Positions 34,501 to 45,785 of a DNA stretch of 64,000 nt are shown here, piece after piece. The notes below the pieces were generated by a model, which saw nothing but the letters and a program-made list of their open reading frames with translations, had not been told where the DNA came from and did no database searches. The translations under genes were made by a program, and so were the position numbers. Numbering within the stretch: the stretch's first letter is position 1; every line of letters starts with the position of its first letter. The stretch comes from Leuctra nigra (Eukaryota > Arthropoda > Insecta > Plecoptera > Leuctridae): contig OW203762.1 in the NCBI GenBank assembly GCA_934045905.1, positions 11,189,647 through 11,253,646 of the forward strand. Direction: 5' to 3'.

Positions 34501-37500
34501 TTAGAATTATGTCGGACTAATATAATTATGAAATAAAGACGACATTATTTTCGGCCGCCATTGTCAAAACCGGAAGTGACGTCATATATCGAAAACGGCT
34601 GTACCAATTGCAACCAAATTTTGGAAATGTGTAGGACTAATAATTATGAATTAAAGACGACATTATTTTCGGCCGCCATTGTTAAAACCGAAGTGACGTC
34701 ATTATCAAAAGCGGCTGTACCGATTGCAACCAAATTTTGGAAATAGTATGACTAATAATTATAAATTCAAGACGACATTAATTTCGGCCGCCATTTCAAA
34801 ACCGGAAGGGACGTTATAATATATCGAAAACGGCTGGACCGATTGTAATTTCTTAGTACCTATCCTAATCGGTTGAGGCGTATTTTTTTAAAGAAATTAA
34901 TCCTTGCTCGGACATGTGCTACAAGCTGTATGAATAAACTAACAAAAGAAGTGATATCCCAGAAAAAAACACTCCGTGTAAAAAAGGCAGCCAAGTCTCT
35001 TTACTTAAAAAAAAATCAACACCGAAAAGGAGTGATATCAAAAAAGGAGCCAAGTCAATGACATTTCCAAATATTTAATCGTATCTTTGAAATAGAAGTA
35101 TAAACACCGAGAAATACTTTACAAAAGGACTTGGCGCATCGTTTTTTTAAAGACATTTTTCTATTCATAAGCATACGCCATTTATATACAACCGTAATTT
35201 AGAATTTTTAGAATAATAGGGACACAACTTTCAATTACATATTATACCTACATACCTACTGTAAAATATTTTCTATTTGAATATGTACGCGATGAAACTT
35301 GTTGCCTATATTTGTAATAAATATACAATAGTTATCTTCATATTATTGTTTCGTGGTCAACATAATTAAGTCTCATGCGTTACACCTTCTCACAATGAAA
35401 TACATTTCTATTAATCCACATTTTATAACAATACATTTCACAAAGTACACAGTGAAGTCACATTGAACAACTATTAAAACCATAATAATATATACCATAT
35501 AATGGTATAATATATACCATAATAATATACTTCCATAATATAATAGTGTTCTATAAATAGTTAGTAATTATTTGACAACTTTTCATGATTTCCCTCAGTC
35601 ATGATCAAATTATGAAAAGATATCCTTCTAATATCACCATATTAACAGTGCTATAAGAATATATATGAGCCCACTTCCTTGTTATTTAATTCTACCTCCC
35701 TTATTATTACTTCTATTACAGCATGACATCTTTCTTCTATCGCCATTACAAAATTATAAAATAGCCATTACCAAAAGTAGCTTGATTCATAGATCCTGGC
35801 TCAAATAAAAAGAGGAATATGTACCTACTTGTTAATAATCTTTCCACTTTTAGGATAGAATGATGTCTTTAAAAAAACGATGCGCCAAGTCCTTTTGTAA
35901 AGTATTTCTCGGTGTTTATACTTCTATTTCAAAGATACGATTAAATATTTGGAAATGTCATTGACTTGGCTCCTTTTTTGATATCACTCCTTTTCGGTGT
36001 TGATTTTTTTTTAAGTAAAGAGACTTGGCTGCCTTTTTTACACGGAGTGTTTTTTTCTGGTTTAAATAGAGTTTACATTTTGGCGGATAAACGGTGTGTG
36101 ACATTCATAATATCAACCAGCAATGATGTTGCCGTAGAAAAAATGACATCATGTAATTGTACACAAAATTGTCCGCTGAATTTAATTGTCATATTAATGA
36201 ATTATGACAAATATTTTCGTCTCTATATGTTTCGTCTTGAAGTATTATTTCGGTTCTTGCAGACGCCGCCGCCGCCGTCTCCCAGCGACGGCGACGCCTC
36301 CAGTCTGGTCCAGGAAGACATCTACACCACAGGTCAGGACTTCGTGCGCTCCATGTCAGTGGGGAAACAGAGGACGCTCTGGAAGGAGGTCAACAGGGTC
36401 ATCGACGGCGACATTTCAGGTAAATCAGGAGATTGAAGAATGGTCTCTATACGGCTAGGCTACATTATCGAGGTTAAGATAAGATGCCTGGGAAAATAAG
36501 CGAATCGTTGCTGTTCTAAAAAAAATCTTGTTTAGTTTGTCTTCATGTTAATAAAATTAAATTTTGATAAAATAAATACTGCAGGTAGTACATACCTCTT
36601 GTATACGTCCCAAAAATGATCGTCTACTACTTTCCTCTCTAAGCTTAGCTTAAAGTTAAGCTTAGAGCCCAGGAAAAGATGGAAGGCGGCCATGCCAATC
36701 AAGAATCAAGAATTTAGGCCCGGAATAACCAAAGTTAAATTGTGCTGGATTAACTAACTTTTGGATTAAATTCAATTGTTTCACTCATTTTGAGGTATCT
36801 GATTGGCAGTGCCGCCAATTTAGTCCAATATTTCGTTAATCCGGCTCAGATTAACTTTGGTTATAACGGCCCTAAATGATTTTAAAATTAGTGCGGTTAT
36901 ACTATGTTCTTCCATAATAGCATGTACACCCGCGGGCACATAAATTGCAAAATTCTAAGTCCTTTTTAAACTTGCTTGTCCAATAATTATTATTTATCTA
37001 TTTAACTAATAATTGCCGGTAATTTCAACAAAGCAGTTTACCGTAAATTATTATTCTGACCGTGGCTTACATATTGTAATTTTACAGGAAAGCTGAACAA
37101 ACAAGAAAAAGAATACCAAGAAATAAAGTTCGAGATTTTGACCTCCGAGGCGTCGTACCTGCGCTCTTTGACCCTAATGAAGACGCACTTCGCCAACAAC
37201 GAGCTTCTGATGTCGACCCTCTCACGTGACGACTACAACATGCTCTTCTTTCACATCAAACCGATCAGGAAGTGCTCCAAGAAGTTCCAGATGGCCCTGG
37301 ACAACTGCTGGAACTACAGCGTCTACCTGCTCGGATTATTTGATGTCATCAACTCGCATGCGCAGGAGAACTTCAATGTTTTCATCAAGTATTGTTCGAG
37401 AATGAAAGAGATTCAGGAAAGGCTGAAATCTGCTCTGTAAGTGTTTAGTGCTTAAATTTTACCTTCTTACTTTTAGATAATACTAAGAAAACTTTTGCGA

Positions 37501-40500
37501 AACCTTTTCGATAAGCTATGGGTACTTTGGACATTTATTCCAGCAATGTGTAGTGACATTTCAAATTAACATAATTTACTCTTTGATCAAATTCAAACTT
37601 TTGAAATGATCAACAGTTCCTTTGGCATATGTTTCAAAGTTAGGTTTAAGTAATGAGTACTGATATTAAATTAAATTAGAAATGGCAGAGAGAGTGTAAG
37701 TTTTTGTGGGTCTCAATGAACGTAGTAATTTTACTTATTACGATCATCACATTTTCCAAGATCTTTGTGGCTTACGAAAAATATGTTTTGCTTTGTTTTG
37801 CTGTTCATTGTATTATAAAAAAAGTTAATGTGCCAGAGATGTTGACCTCAATTAGAATGTGAGAAATTGTTTCTAGCCTTTTCTACATTAATTGGCAAAA
37901 CTGTCATAGCTGGAAGGTTATTTTTCTAGTTTACATTTTGTAGGTTCAATTGTTATATTTTCCAAATCGTGAGTTGGAAGAATATATTGTAGGAAAAATA
38001 ATAATTCAAAATAACTTTTAATAATATATAAACCACAATCACATATAATTATATAATTGGTAACTTTTGCCATAACATATTTGAATAACCCAGTAAATAC
38101 TTATAATAAGATAATCTCAAATTTGTTGAAAACAACTTTTGACTTCTTTGTAATACATTGTAAACATATTTCAGAGCGACCAACAAGAGGTTTGCTGAAA
38201 CTCTGAGCAACTTGGAGCACAATGAAGCCTGCAGTTTCCTGTCTCTGGATTCCTTCCTGACTCTTCCCTTGCAACGGATAACTAAACTGCCGCTGCTTCT
38301 GCAGACAGCTCTCGATATTCTCACCAAACATCCCGACAGCTTCCAAGCCAAGTGTTACGAGAATGAGAGAACTTCGTGTATACGCGCCTTGGATTCAGTT
38401 AGAAAAGTAAGTTTTTCATATACATCCCTATTGTTCTATACCTATATACCTAAGTACCTATTCTATATCTTCTCTTCTTTTGATCAAAATGAATTCGGTC
38501 GAGATCAAAAAGAGACATAGAATAGGTACCCTGTTGTTTTCTTGGGGGCATGATTGACAAAGAAGCAATTTGTTCGAATTTGCATAGATAATATTGGAAA
38601 GATTGTTTTATTTAATCAGGAATTTTCCTTTAAACGACTATTATTAGAATAATCGTTATTGATGTTGTCTAAACAATCAGTCTTTGTTTATCTTCGTTCT
38701 AGACAATGGGTCTAGCTGAAATAATGAAAGTCGGAATCTGCGATCTTAATCTTTATCTGATGAATGTTTGTCTTAGCAAGAAATACGTGCCATTTTGATT
38801 TTGTTCACAGTTTCATTTGCTTCGATTCAAATAGTTCTTTGTCTTGGAATGTATTTGTCTTTATACTTTGAAGTTTACAGATAACAAAGTCCTATTAATG
38901 AAATTAGTGGGAAGTGAGTATGAGAAAAAATAGTCAGACAGTCGGTATCAGCCAATAAAATTTATGCCTGCTGGATTCCTATTTTTGATAACAAATTTCG
39001 CGCTGCTTTTCCTTCTTACTCACCTTAACTTTATTGAGCGAGCGAAGCGAGCGTCTCCTTTTGGCTCATGTGGCACGGACCTCTCTTTTTTTCTGTTAAT
39101 AGCCGATACACAGGTCACAATGTTTCTTCGATCGAGCTCAAATTTTGCACGCATGTAGAGACAACCTTTTCTGTTTGCAGACCCTAATTATTTTGAAATC
39201 CATTTATTGGTTAAAATTTAAATAAACATCTCCTGATAGGTTGAAAATTGAAAATGGTCTTCGATAAATCTGATCAAACTCATATTTTGGCTCCTACAGG
39301 TCAGAGTTTTTCTTTGATCGAGCTGAAATGTTGCACACATGTAAAACCAACCTTCTCTGTTTGCAGACCCTAATTTTTTTTGAAACCCATTCATTGGTTA
39401 AAATTTAAATAAACATCTCCTGATAGACTGAACAATGAAAACTGTCTTCGATAATTCTGATCAAACTCATATTTTGCATGATCATTAAAACCAATATTGT
39501 ATCTTATTTTACAAAATTTCATCACAATCAGTAAAGAACTTATGAACGTATTGACATTTTTAATATCTGTCAGTAATGAAGTATCGAAATGAATGTTTTC
39601 CAGTGCCAATTGAATTGATTCTGATTTGCTTTATGAACCAGGGTGCTTAGATGCTATTTTAAAGTTTCGATGAAAAGTATATTTCAATTCAATATGGATG
39701 TATATTTTTATGTGCGTTGTGTACGCATTTCCGGTTCGAGAATTAGCAACGTACCCGTGCTCGCTCATCAACGCGTTACACTGAGCGTTTTCCTAGTTTA
39801 GAAATAGGGCGTACTTAGTTTTGTTTTGAAAGAATGAACACACTAGTTTACTTGAGTTGATGTTTGTGTGTATTGTATTGAAAAGTTGTCAATCATCAGT
39901 TTTAAAAGATCGTTCCAATGTTCAAATTTGCCTCTCGAAAACTGATGTTTTCTAATAGAGTACTATTTCAATATCCAATCGTCAATGGTTAATTCTTCAT
40001 AAGACTAGTCGTCCGGGTGTTCGTTGGGATACAGATCGTCTCATCCACTCAATGACGCTCGGCGTCCCGATTTCACTGCCTCTTACATGATTGGTTGGTG
40101 ACTGAATGTTCAGCTGACTGGCATTCACCGGACCGATGCCCAAGATGGCCGATGTAAACAAACGACGCAACTGTCAAAGTGTTTTTAATGATAATTCGCG
40201 ATAATTAGCACTAAAATGCGTATGTTTATGAATTAAAACCAAAGTGAAAGTGTATAGTTATAGCGTTTTGTTTTTGATGAAATCAGCTATTTGTGTTAAA
40301 GTGAAGTGAGTTTGTGAATGAAAAAATAGACTGAATTTTTTCTTCAATTTCTCAGCACTAATGTATTGGTATTGCATTCAAATTTGTTATATTCTCACCT
40401 ATGTACACTCAAACCAATAAAAATTGGTACCCAAAAGAAAAGGATTGGCTGCTGGTAAGGTTCCTTTCTGAATTGTGTTTTTACCTGTTCTTGTGCCCGC

Positions 40501-43500
40501 ATACCTATCACATCATAATTTCTGGAATTTACAAAACAATTTGAAATCATTTTATAACTGAACTTACATGTAAACTCTGTACAACGGCTAAAGAGGGCAC
40601 CCTTTGTGTAGCCCTACACTTGCCATCCTGTCCTTGACAGGTAAATTACATTAAATAATAATAATCCTTGTTATTATCAATGAAATAAGAGCTCACCTAC
40701 TAGAGGTAGATGATGCGTTAACACAGCCTTCATGGGATGATGCCATCAAACCTTATTCAGCCTATTCTTTTCTTTTCGAGTACCGATTTTTATTGGTTTG
40801 AGTGTACCTATACTTGTCAAACACATGTAGGACGAGGAATATAAATGATTAAATAGGAAATAATTTGGAATTAATAAGATAGAATGAAAAGACAGCCAAT
40901 GAGAGCCCAACGGCAGAGGGGTCATTAACGAAACTTTTTGACGGTATTACCGGGGGGCGATCAATGTTATTTCTTATGACACGACGAGCTAATCCAACCT
41001 AACCCCGCTTCGTGAATACATGCCATGGTGTAATGGAAACACGGTTCTCGTCATATCACCGAGGTTAACACTTAGTTCCTGCCGTTGGGCCAGAGAGACT
41101 GGGGGTGTTTGGGGGTTAGTGTGACGACCTCCCTCCACAGTTATCAGTTTTTAAGCCGTTGACCCCCTTGGTATCTTTCGTCTGGACTAGGCTACATGCC
41201 GGTACGCGAGAATTTTTCTGGCAAACACTTCGTAAATGGGACGTAAATTAACTGTGACAAAAACTCTAATAACTTACTTATTTATACAAATAGAACTCTG
41301 ACATTGAAGTGTTCTGACAGCTCAGTAAAATGAAGGATATTTTAACAGTAAATGCTCTATTTTGAATTTAAAAAATCGTTTTTTTTTACTCTCTAGGGTT
41401 TTCACGACTCCAATTTCATTCCAGAAATATCGTGAATGACATTTGAAAACATAATCTAGTTGTATCAACCATATTTTTCACTTCCAAATTTTTTTAAACT
41501 GGAATTTCATAAAAATAATTTCTTCTCCCATTTACGAAGTTTTCGCCAGAGAGTACCGGGTTTCCTTCTCTAAACATCATGATATAATCTCGAGATCATT
41601 GCTATGTACTCCCGGCCTTCTGCTGCTAACAGAGTTTGCTTGTCAGATCACCGAGCGCTGCGACAAGGACACGAAGACTACTGAGCGAATGCAGCGAATG
41701 ATCCGACTCAAGAACAAGCTGGAGTTCCCGACGGACATCGCCCAACTGCCGCTGATCTCTCCCGAGCGCTGGCTGGACCTCACCGGTGACGTCAAGTGTC
41801 TCAGCTGGCGAGAATATCAGTCCAAAGACGCGAAGAAGAGCACCTCGGTGTCCAAGAAGACGAACATCTCCATGAGACTCTACCTGCTCAACGACATGAT
41901 GATATTTACAAAAGCAATAAAAAGCAAGTAAGTAAACGAACATTATCGAGGAGTCCATTCTGAAGGAGGAATGCCCACGTAGATTTTTCGAATATATTCT
42001 TTGTTAATATTTACAATTTTTATTAATTTTCAACATTTCAACAATATTTTAATGTATAAGATACATCAAATATTTTGTAGCTGGCAACTCTCGATTTATA
42101 TTGAGGTTTCAAAATTAGGATGTCTTCAGAATATGAGGAAATCTTAACAAATGAGGTATAATACATGTCTAATACACATAATATTATAGGTTAGAATCTA
42201 TCGGCGGAAAATAGTTTAAATCTAATATTTACCATGAAAATTACTGTGTTTTTTCGACTTGCCATGTTAAAGATAGGTCTAACTCGCTGGTCTAACTCAA
42301 ATTTTATAAACGCTCTAGAAAATCGTTTGGCTACCCCACTTTTTCTTGAGTTTATATGGTGCACAAGAAAATTATCTATTAAATTAGCATATTTGTTCAG
42401 ATATCTATCGGAGACCTCTACTTGGGCATCCATCGTTAAAACCCATGGGGATTTCACAAAAATAATTATCAGATATTTTTTTATTTAACACAAGCAGATA
42501 ATAATTTTTGTGAATCCTGCCCTTGGTAAACTAATGATGAGTATCAAAATTAAGGTTAATTAACTGAAATTGAATATACTAAATTTACTCATACCTAATA
42601 ATTGAAAAATTGAAATTCTAGAGCAGTTACCAATCCACCTTTTCTTCATGAACAAAACCAGCTCTCGATAAACTCTCGGATGTAAAAGATGTGGAGGAAA
42701 TCGATACTTAAATAAACACGTTAAAAATTTATAGATATAATCGAGCTGAAATATGTATACCGTAAGTTGTAGAATGAATGAAACAGGTTGGCTGAGTGGT
42801 AACGCTCTGAACTTGTATTCCGGAAGCCCGGGTTCGATTCCCGTGGCCGTCCTTCCTGACTGGGGTTTTTTCGTGGTTTTCCCTCAGTCGACAGGCAAAT
42901 GCTGGGAAGGTACCCTACTAATAGGCCACGACCGCCTCCTTTCCACCTTCCATCCTTAAGCTGGGTTCCCGATTCCCATACTTCGCATCGAATTCGCTTC
43001 GTTTTCGGTTCGCTTTCGCAAAATGGCTACATTTTAACAAAGGAAATCGTCAATGTTTACTTTCGCATGTTCGGGTATTTCGGTTTCGTTAAAGTTGAGC
43101 CAATTTTAACTTTGACGAAACCGAAACATGCATTTGCAACATTTGCATCGAGCACTTAGGTAATAAAACTTATTGAACATATTTAAAAAAAAGGAAAAAA
43201 AATCATCGAGAAATTGGATGACCAACAACATGAAAAGAGAATATTATATTTAAAACTCTGAGGTAAATGTGTATCTAAATGTGAATGACACGTGTGGTTC
43301 CAGAGAGGAGACGTACAGAGTGCTGGACTATTGCTCTCGTGCCAACATCACTCTGTCATTCCCCAACCCCTCAGACTCATGGAACTCTGTGGTAAATGTG
43401 CATCTAAATGTGAATGACACGTGTGGTTCCAGAGAGGAGACGTACAGAGTGCTGGACTATTGCTCTCGTGCCAACATCACTCTGTCATTCCCCAACCCCT

Positions 43501-44505
43501 CAGACTCATGGAACTCTGTGTTAAATGTGCATCTAAATGTGAATGACACGTGTGGTTCCAGAGAGGAGACGTACAGAGTGCTGGACTATTGCTCTCGTGC
43601 CAACATCACTCTGTCATTCCCCAACCCCTCAGACTCATGGAACTCTGTGGTAAATGTGCATCTAAATGTGAATGACACGTGTGGTTCCAGAGAGGAGACG
43701 TACAGAGTGCTGGACTATTGCTCTCGTGCCAACATCACTCTGTCATTCCCCAACCCCTCAGACTCATGGAACTCTGTGTTAAATGTGCATCTAAATGTGA
43801 ATGACACGTGTGGTTCCAGAGAGGAGACGTACAGAGTGCTGGACTATTGCTCTCGTGCCAACATCACTCTGTCATTCCCCAACCCCTCAGACTCATGGAA
43901 CTCTGACTTGGTCAAGGACTTCGAGGGCCAGTTCAAGATTCTGATGATTATCTCGAAAAACCACCAGAACAGGAGAGCAGAAATGGTAATATCAAATCCC
44001 ATTTTGACTAATTAAAGAATTAGCTATTATACAATGAATATAAACTTACCATATCGCTTACCATACAGTCTTATTTTAATTAATTTTATAGCTTACGTGT
44101 GGTGGGTTTTGCTAAGCTCCATTAATGTTTAACCAACCAGACAAAAATCGCTTTGAAAATATTATTACCTGGCATTAATTCTATTATTTCCAATAATTTT
44201 AATTTTTTTGACATGATGAGAGTACCTATTGTTCTTTTTCAATTTGTTAATATCCATCGAATTATATAACAAACTAATATTATGACTAACTTAGGGATAA
44301 GGAATATATTCCAAAATTTAAAAACTATCTATCAGCTCAATTTTGAATTACACCCTCATAAAATTAAAAATAATATTTTGCAGACGACTTTGATTGAAAC
44401 TTATTTTCTGTATTTTCTCACCAGGTGTTTTCCTGTACTTGGAGAAAGGATCGGAACATCTGGGTGAAATACTTGACGAAGAATGTAGCTGATACTGATA
44501 AATAA
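28591..44505 (+). CDS. GEF-3: ephexin-like RhoGEF lacking SH3, 9 coding exons, 775 aa minimum
   Basis: Exons: 28591-29192, 31344-31723, 32342-32421, 36263-36419, 37088-37436, 38175-38406, 41647-41927, 43820-43985 (or 43304-43985), 44425-44505; phases agree throughout. Order: Pro/Gln/Lys-rich N-terminus with three tandem VKTPVQ-type repeats; Thr/Ala-rich repeat exon; WLNEQPLYQV motif; DH from about aa 419 (FEILTSEASYLRSL, then LTLPLQRITKLPLLLQ, the conserved DH core helix); PH from about aa 640 (WLDLTGDV, LYLLNDMMIF, DYCSRAN). The last exon encodes the PH C-terminal helix (SCTWRKDRNIWVKYL) and then a TAA, so the SH3 of the other paralogues is missing. If the first acceptor of the exon 8 array is used, 172 residues are added in frame. 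AATAAA signals follow at 44668 and 44695. Start: first ATG of the exon, stops upstream. Confidence 0.88.
29290..30610 (-). mobile_element. RTE-type non-LTR retrotransposon fragment
   Basis: In GEF-3 intron 1, read on the - strand: DLVFALRQIMESRWKEG, VFVDLEKA, GLKQGSVLSPTLF, YADDIMIW (reverse transcriptase catalytic motif), EFKYLGSVVTKDG, LTYGAVTWP, then RPRTKWMDSMEEDV and RWNELVELQVE. These come in the order of an RTE-like reverse transcriptase ending in its C-terminal tail. Frameshifts and stops break it and the 5' end is missing, so it is a dead copy. Confidence 0.85.
31398..31700 (+). repeat. In-frame trinucleotide/minisatellite tract within GEF-3 exon 2
   Basis: ACA/GCA-rich repeats with longer internal repeats (AAGAAGCTAACAATAGCA twice; GCGTCAACATCAATGGCAA-type segments) stay open for the whole exon and encode a Thr/Ala/Ser-rich stretch with repeated TKKLTIA. 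The homologous exon is 89 bases in GEF-2 and GEF-4 but 380 here, with the same phases. The excess of 291 bases is exactly 97 codons. Confidence 0.85.
31735..31886. mobile_element. MITE, AGGGCCAGTATTTCAATAC family
   Basis: The left end GGGCCAGTATTTCAATACTC is mirrored by GAGTATTGAAAGACCGGGC at the right. A truncated relative lies at 9883-10009. It starts 12 bases after the GEF-3 exon 2 donor. Confidence 0.7.
32505..32720. repeat. Dispersed repeat fragment
   Basis: GTTACACTAACCCCCAACCA and CAGTCTCTCTGGCCCA recur in reverse complement at about 41088-41155, marking an interspersed repeat of unknown class in GEF-3 introns 3 and 6. Confidence 0.45.
33590..34860. repeat. Satellite of about 120 bases with YY1-, ETS- and CRE-like motifs
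   Basis: Units repeat CGGCCGCCATTnTnAAAACC, then CCGGAAGTGACGTCATATA, then AAAACGGCTGTACCGATTGC. Clear units begin near 34313, 34433, 34553, 34672 and 34785 (spacing 113-120). Degenerate ones occur near 33590, 33750, 33880, 34045 and 34170. Each unit places a YY1-like GCCGCCATnTT next to an ETS-like CCGGAAGT fused to a CRE TGACGTCA. It lies in GEF-3 intron 3. Binding is inference; it may simply be a satellite born from a transposon end. Confidence 0.85.
34959..36060. mobile_element. 1.1 kb DNA element with 198-base terminal inverted repeats
   Basis: 34959-35156 is an almost perfect reverse complement of 35863-36060 (for example CCAGAAAAAAACACTCCGTG against CACGGAGTGTTTTTTTCTGG). The core (about 700 bases) is AT-rich and lacks a transposase frame. 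The near identity of the arms points to recent insertion. The right end lies about 200 bases before GEF-3 exon 4. Confidence 0.9.
36714..36875. mobile_element. MITE, AGGCCCGGAATAACC family
   Basis: TAGGCCCGGAATAACCAAAG at the left is mirrored by CTTTGGTTATAACGGCCCTA at the right. Same family as 482-630. In GEF-3 intron 4. Confidence 0.8.
39034..39796 (+). mobile_element. Helitron-like non-autonomous element
   Basis: Starts GAGCGAGCGAAGCGAGCG and ends GCTCGCTCATCAACGCGTTA plus GAGCGTTTTCCTAG. The interior (CATCTCCTGATAGG, GAATGTTTTCCAGTGCCAAT) is shared with 49981-50579 and 51966-52577. It lies in GEF-3 intron 6. Confidence 0.6.
40401..40805. mobile_element. 405-base inverted-repeat DNA element
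   Basis: The left end GTACACTCAAACCAATAAAA and the right end TTTTATTGGTTTGAGTGTAC are inverted repeats that continue for about 45 bases. It is the best-preserved member of the family with copies at 12140, 18664 and 24373. Confidence 0.85.
42785..42965 (+). mobile_element. tRNA-derived SINE, + strand copy
   Basis: Head GGTTGGCTGAGTGGTAACGC (box A-like), GGGTTCGATTCCC (box B), body GGTTTTCCCTCAGTCGACAG and GGGAAGGTACCCTACTAATA. It is the best-preserved copy in the window and lies in GEF-3 intron 7. Confidence 0.85.
43263..43902 (+). repeat. Five-copy in-frame tandem array of splice acceptor plus 5' part of GEF-3 exon 8
   Basis: Five head-to-tail units of exactly 129 bases. Each carries an acceptor (CACGTGTGGTTCCAG) and about 83 exon bases coding YRVLDYCSRANITLSF. 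Exon starts are at 43304, 43433, 43562, 43691 and 43820. Only the last unit continues to the donor at 43986. Since 129 = 43 codons and no stop occurs, the whole array is open from the first acceptor. Joints alternate GTGGTAAAT and GTGTTAAAT, so a two-unit block was itself duplicated. The intron side (AAAACTCTGAGG) and exon side (GGAACTCTGACT) share AACTCTGA, a likely microhomology. Confidence 0.93.
44425..44505 (+). CDS. GEF-3 terminal exon (PH end, premature end relative to paralogues)
   Basis: Part of GEF-3. After a CTCACCAG acceptor it encodes VFSCTWRKDRNIWVKYLTK and seven more residues, then TAA. It aligns with the start of the GEF-2 SH3 exon (LLSCTLKNERDLWVQKL) and the GEF-4 one (FLSFSEKSKRDEWLAKF), but stops before any SH3 strand. 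Confidence 0.85.
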   Translation: MFSCTWRKDRNIWVKYLTKNVADTDK

Positions 44506-45780
44506 TTCAACTGCATTGTATATCTCGAGCGAACCTTCTAGGAGGTACGCGTTCATGTCCCGGTTGGCCCGCATGATTTTCAATCGCACATCACCATCAT
44601 TCTCCCCTCCTCCTCCCCCCCCCCCCCCCCCCCCCAACATGTTTCATAATACCACAGACTGGTTACAAATAAACGTATTCACAAATCAAAATTACAATAA
44701 ACTTTCTTTGCGGAAAACACTGATGTGATTATTATCTAATCTAAACGAAGTTGCTAGCATTGTTGAGTTAAACTACTCTCTCCACAAATAGGTAGGTTAT
44801 ATACACGAAATTTGTATTTGATATTATTTGATATAACTTTAACTTTGGGTACTAAAAATGTTTTTTTTGCAAACATGCTATATTAGGGATATGTGTTGTT
44901 GGTATGAAATTTACTAATATAAAAGTGTAACTTTCATGTTTTGTTTAAAAATTAATATTTCAAGTTGAAAGAACTCTCAAATGTAAACATGAAATGAAGA
45001 TATTGGTAAATTGGCCAATGTATGTACTCTTGACAATTTGTATGTATGATACTTTCTTTCTCTGACTGAGAGAACATGTTATTGTAATTAGAATAAAATA
45101 ATTAACTAATTTATTCAATGAAGCCCTAATCTTTAACACGGAGCAAGTTGGCTCAGACATTAAGTCTGGACAAATTTTAAAATCCTCGAGAAAACTCCAG
45201 AAATCCCATGAAATCATGTGAATTTTTTGTAATCTCGGGAAACCGTTGATCTCTTGAATTCTTAACTAGGCTTCCACGCTGCCATATGCTCTCACTACCG
45301 AGCACTCATCGACGTTTTAGTCGATCACGTCGTTCATTGGTCGGTCACATGAACACTGCCCTGTCAATGGCAAGACTTTCTTCTTTGTATTATTGAAATT
45401 GTATAAATTATGTGAAATACACACTTTTTAATAGTAGAAAATATTAGATAACTCCAAATAAATTGATTTATCTTTATCTACAGTCGTCGTATACATATTT
45501 TTTGATTATTGATATTTACATGTGTAGGTATATACAATTGTTCGCTATACTACAGCAGTTCACGGCTGCCATTACGGCTTGATATTCTAAACGTGAACGA
45601 ACTTTAGCTACAATGTTACCTTTTTCCTTCCACGCATGCTTCTGTACAAAATTACAGATAGATGACAGCTCACTTAAGCTTATTGTATTTGAAATATAAT
45701 GCCAAACTGTTGTGATCGGAGTAAAGGTAATTGTTTTAAAATGTAATGTATACTACTTAAATGTAGAAATAATTTCAATT
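44506..45780. other. GEF-3 3' flank
   Basis: Run of 21 C at 44615-44635, AATAAA at 44668-44673 and 44695-44700, then AT-rich DNA without recognised genes. No SH3-coding exon is seen. Confidence 0.5.
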
Positions 45781-45785
45781 ACTTA

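Noticed and set aside
42785..42860. tRNA gene
   Set aside because: Box A- and box B-like sequences are present, but there is no complete acceptor stem, and the unit continues into a shared 180-base body present in several copies, so it is a SINE.
44401..44640. Glycine-run protein on the - strand
   Set aside because: Made by the C21 homopolymer and the complement of GEF-3's last exon.
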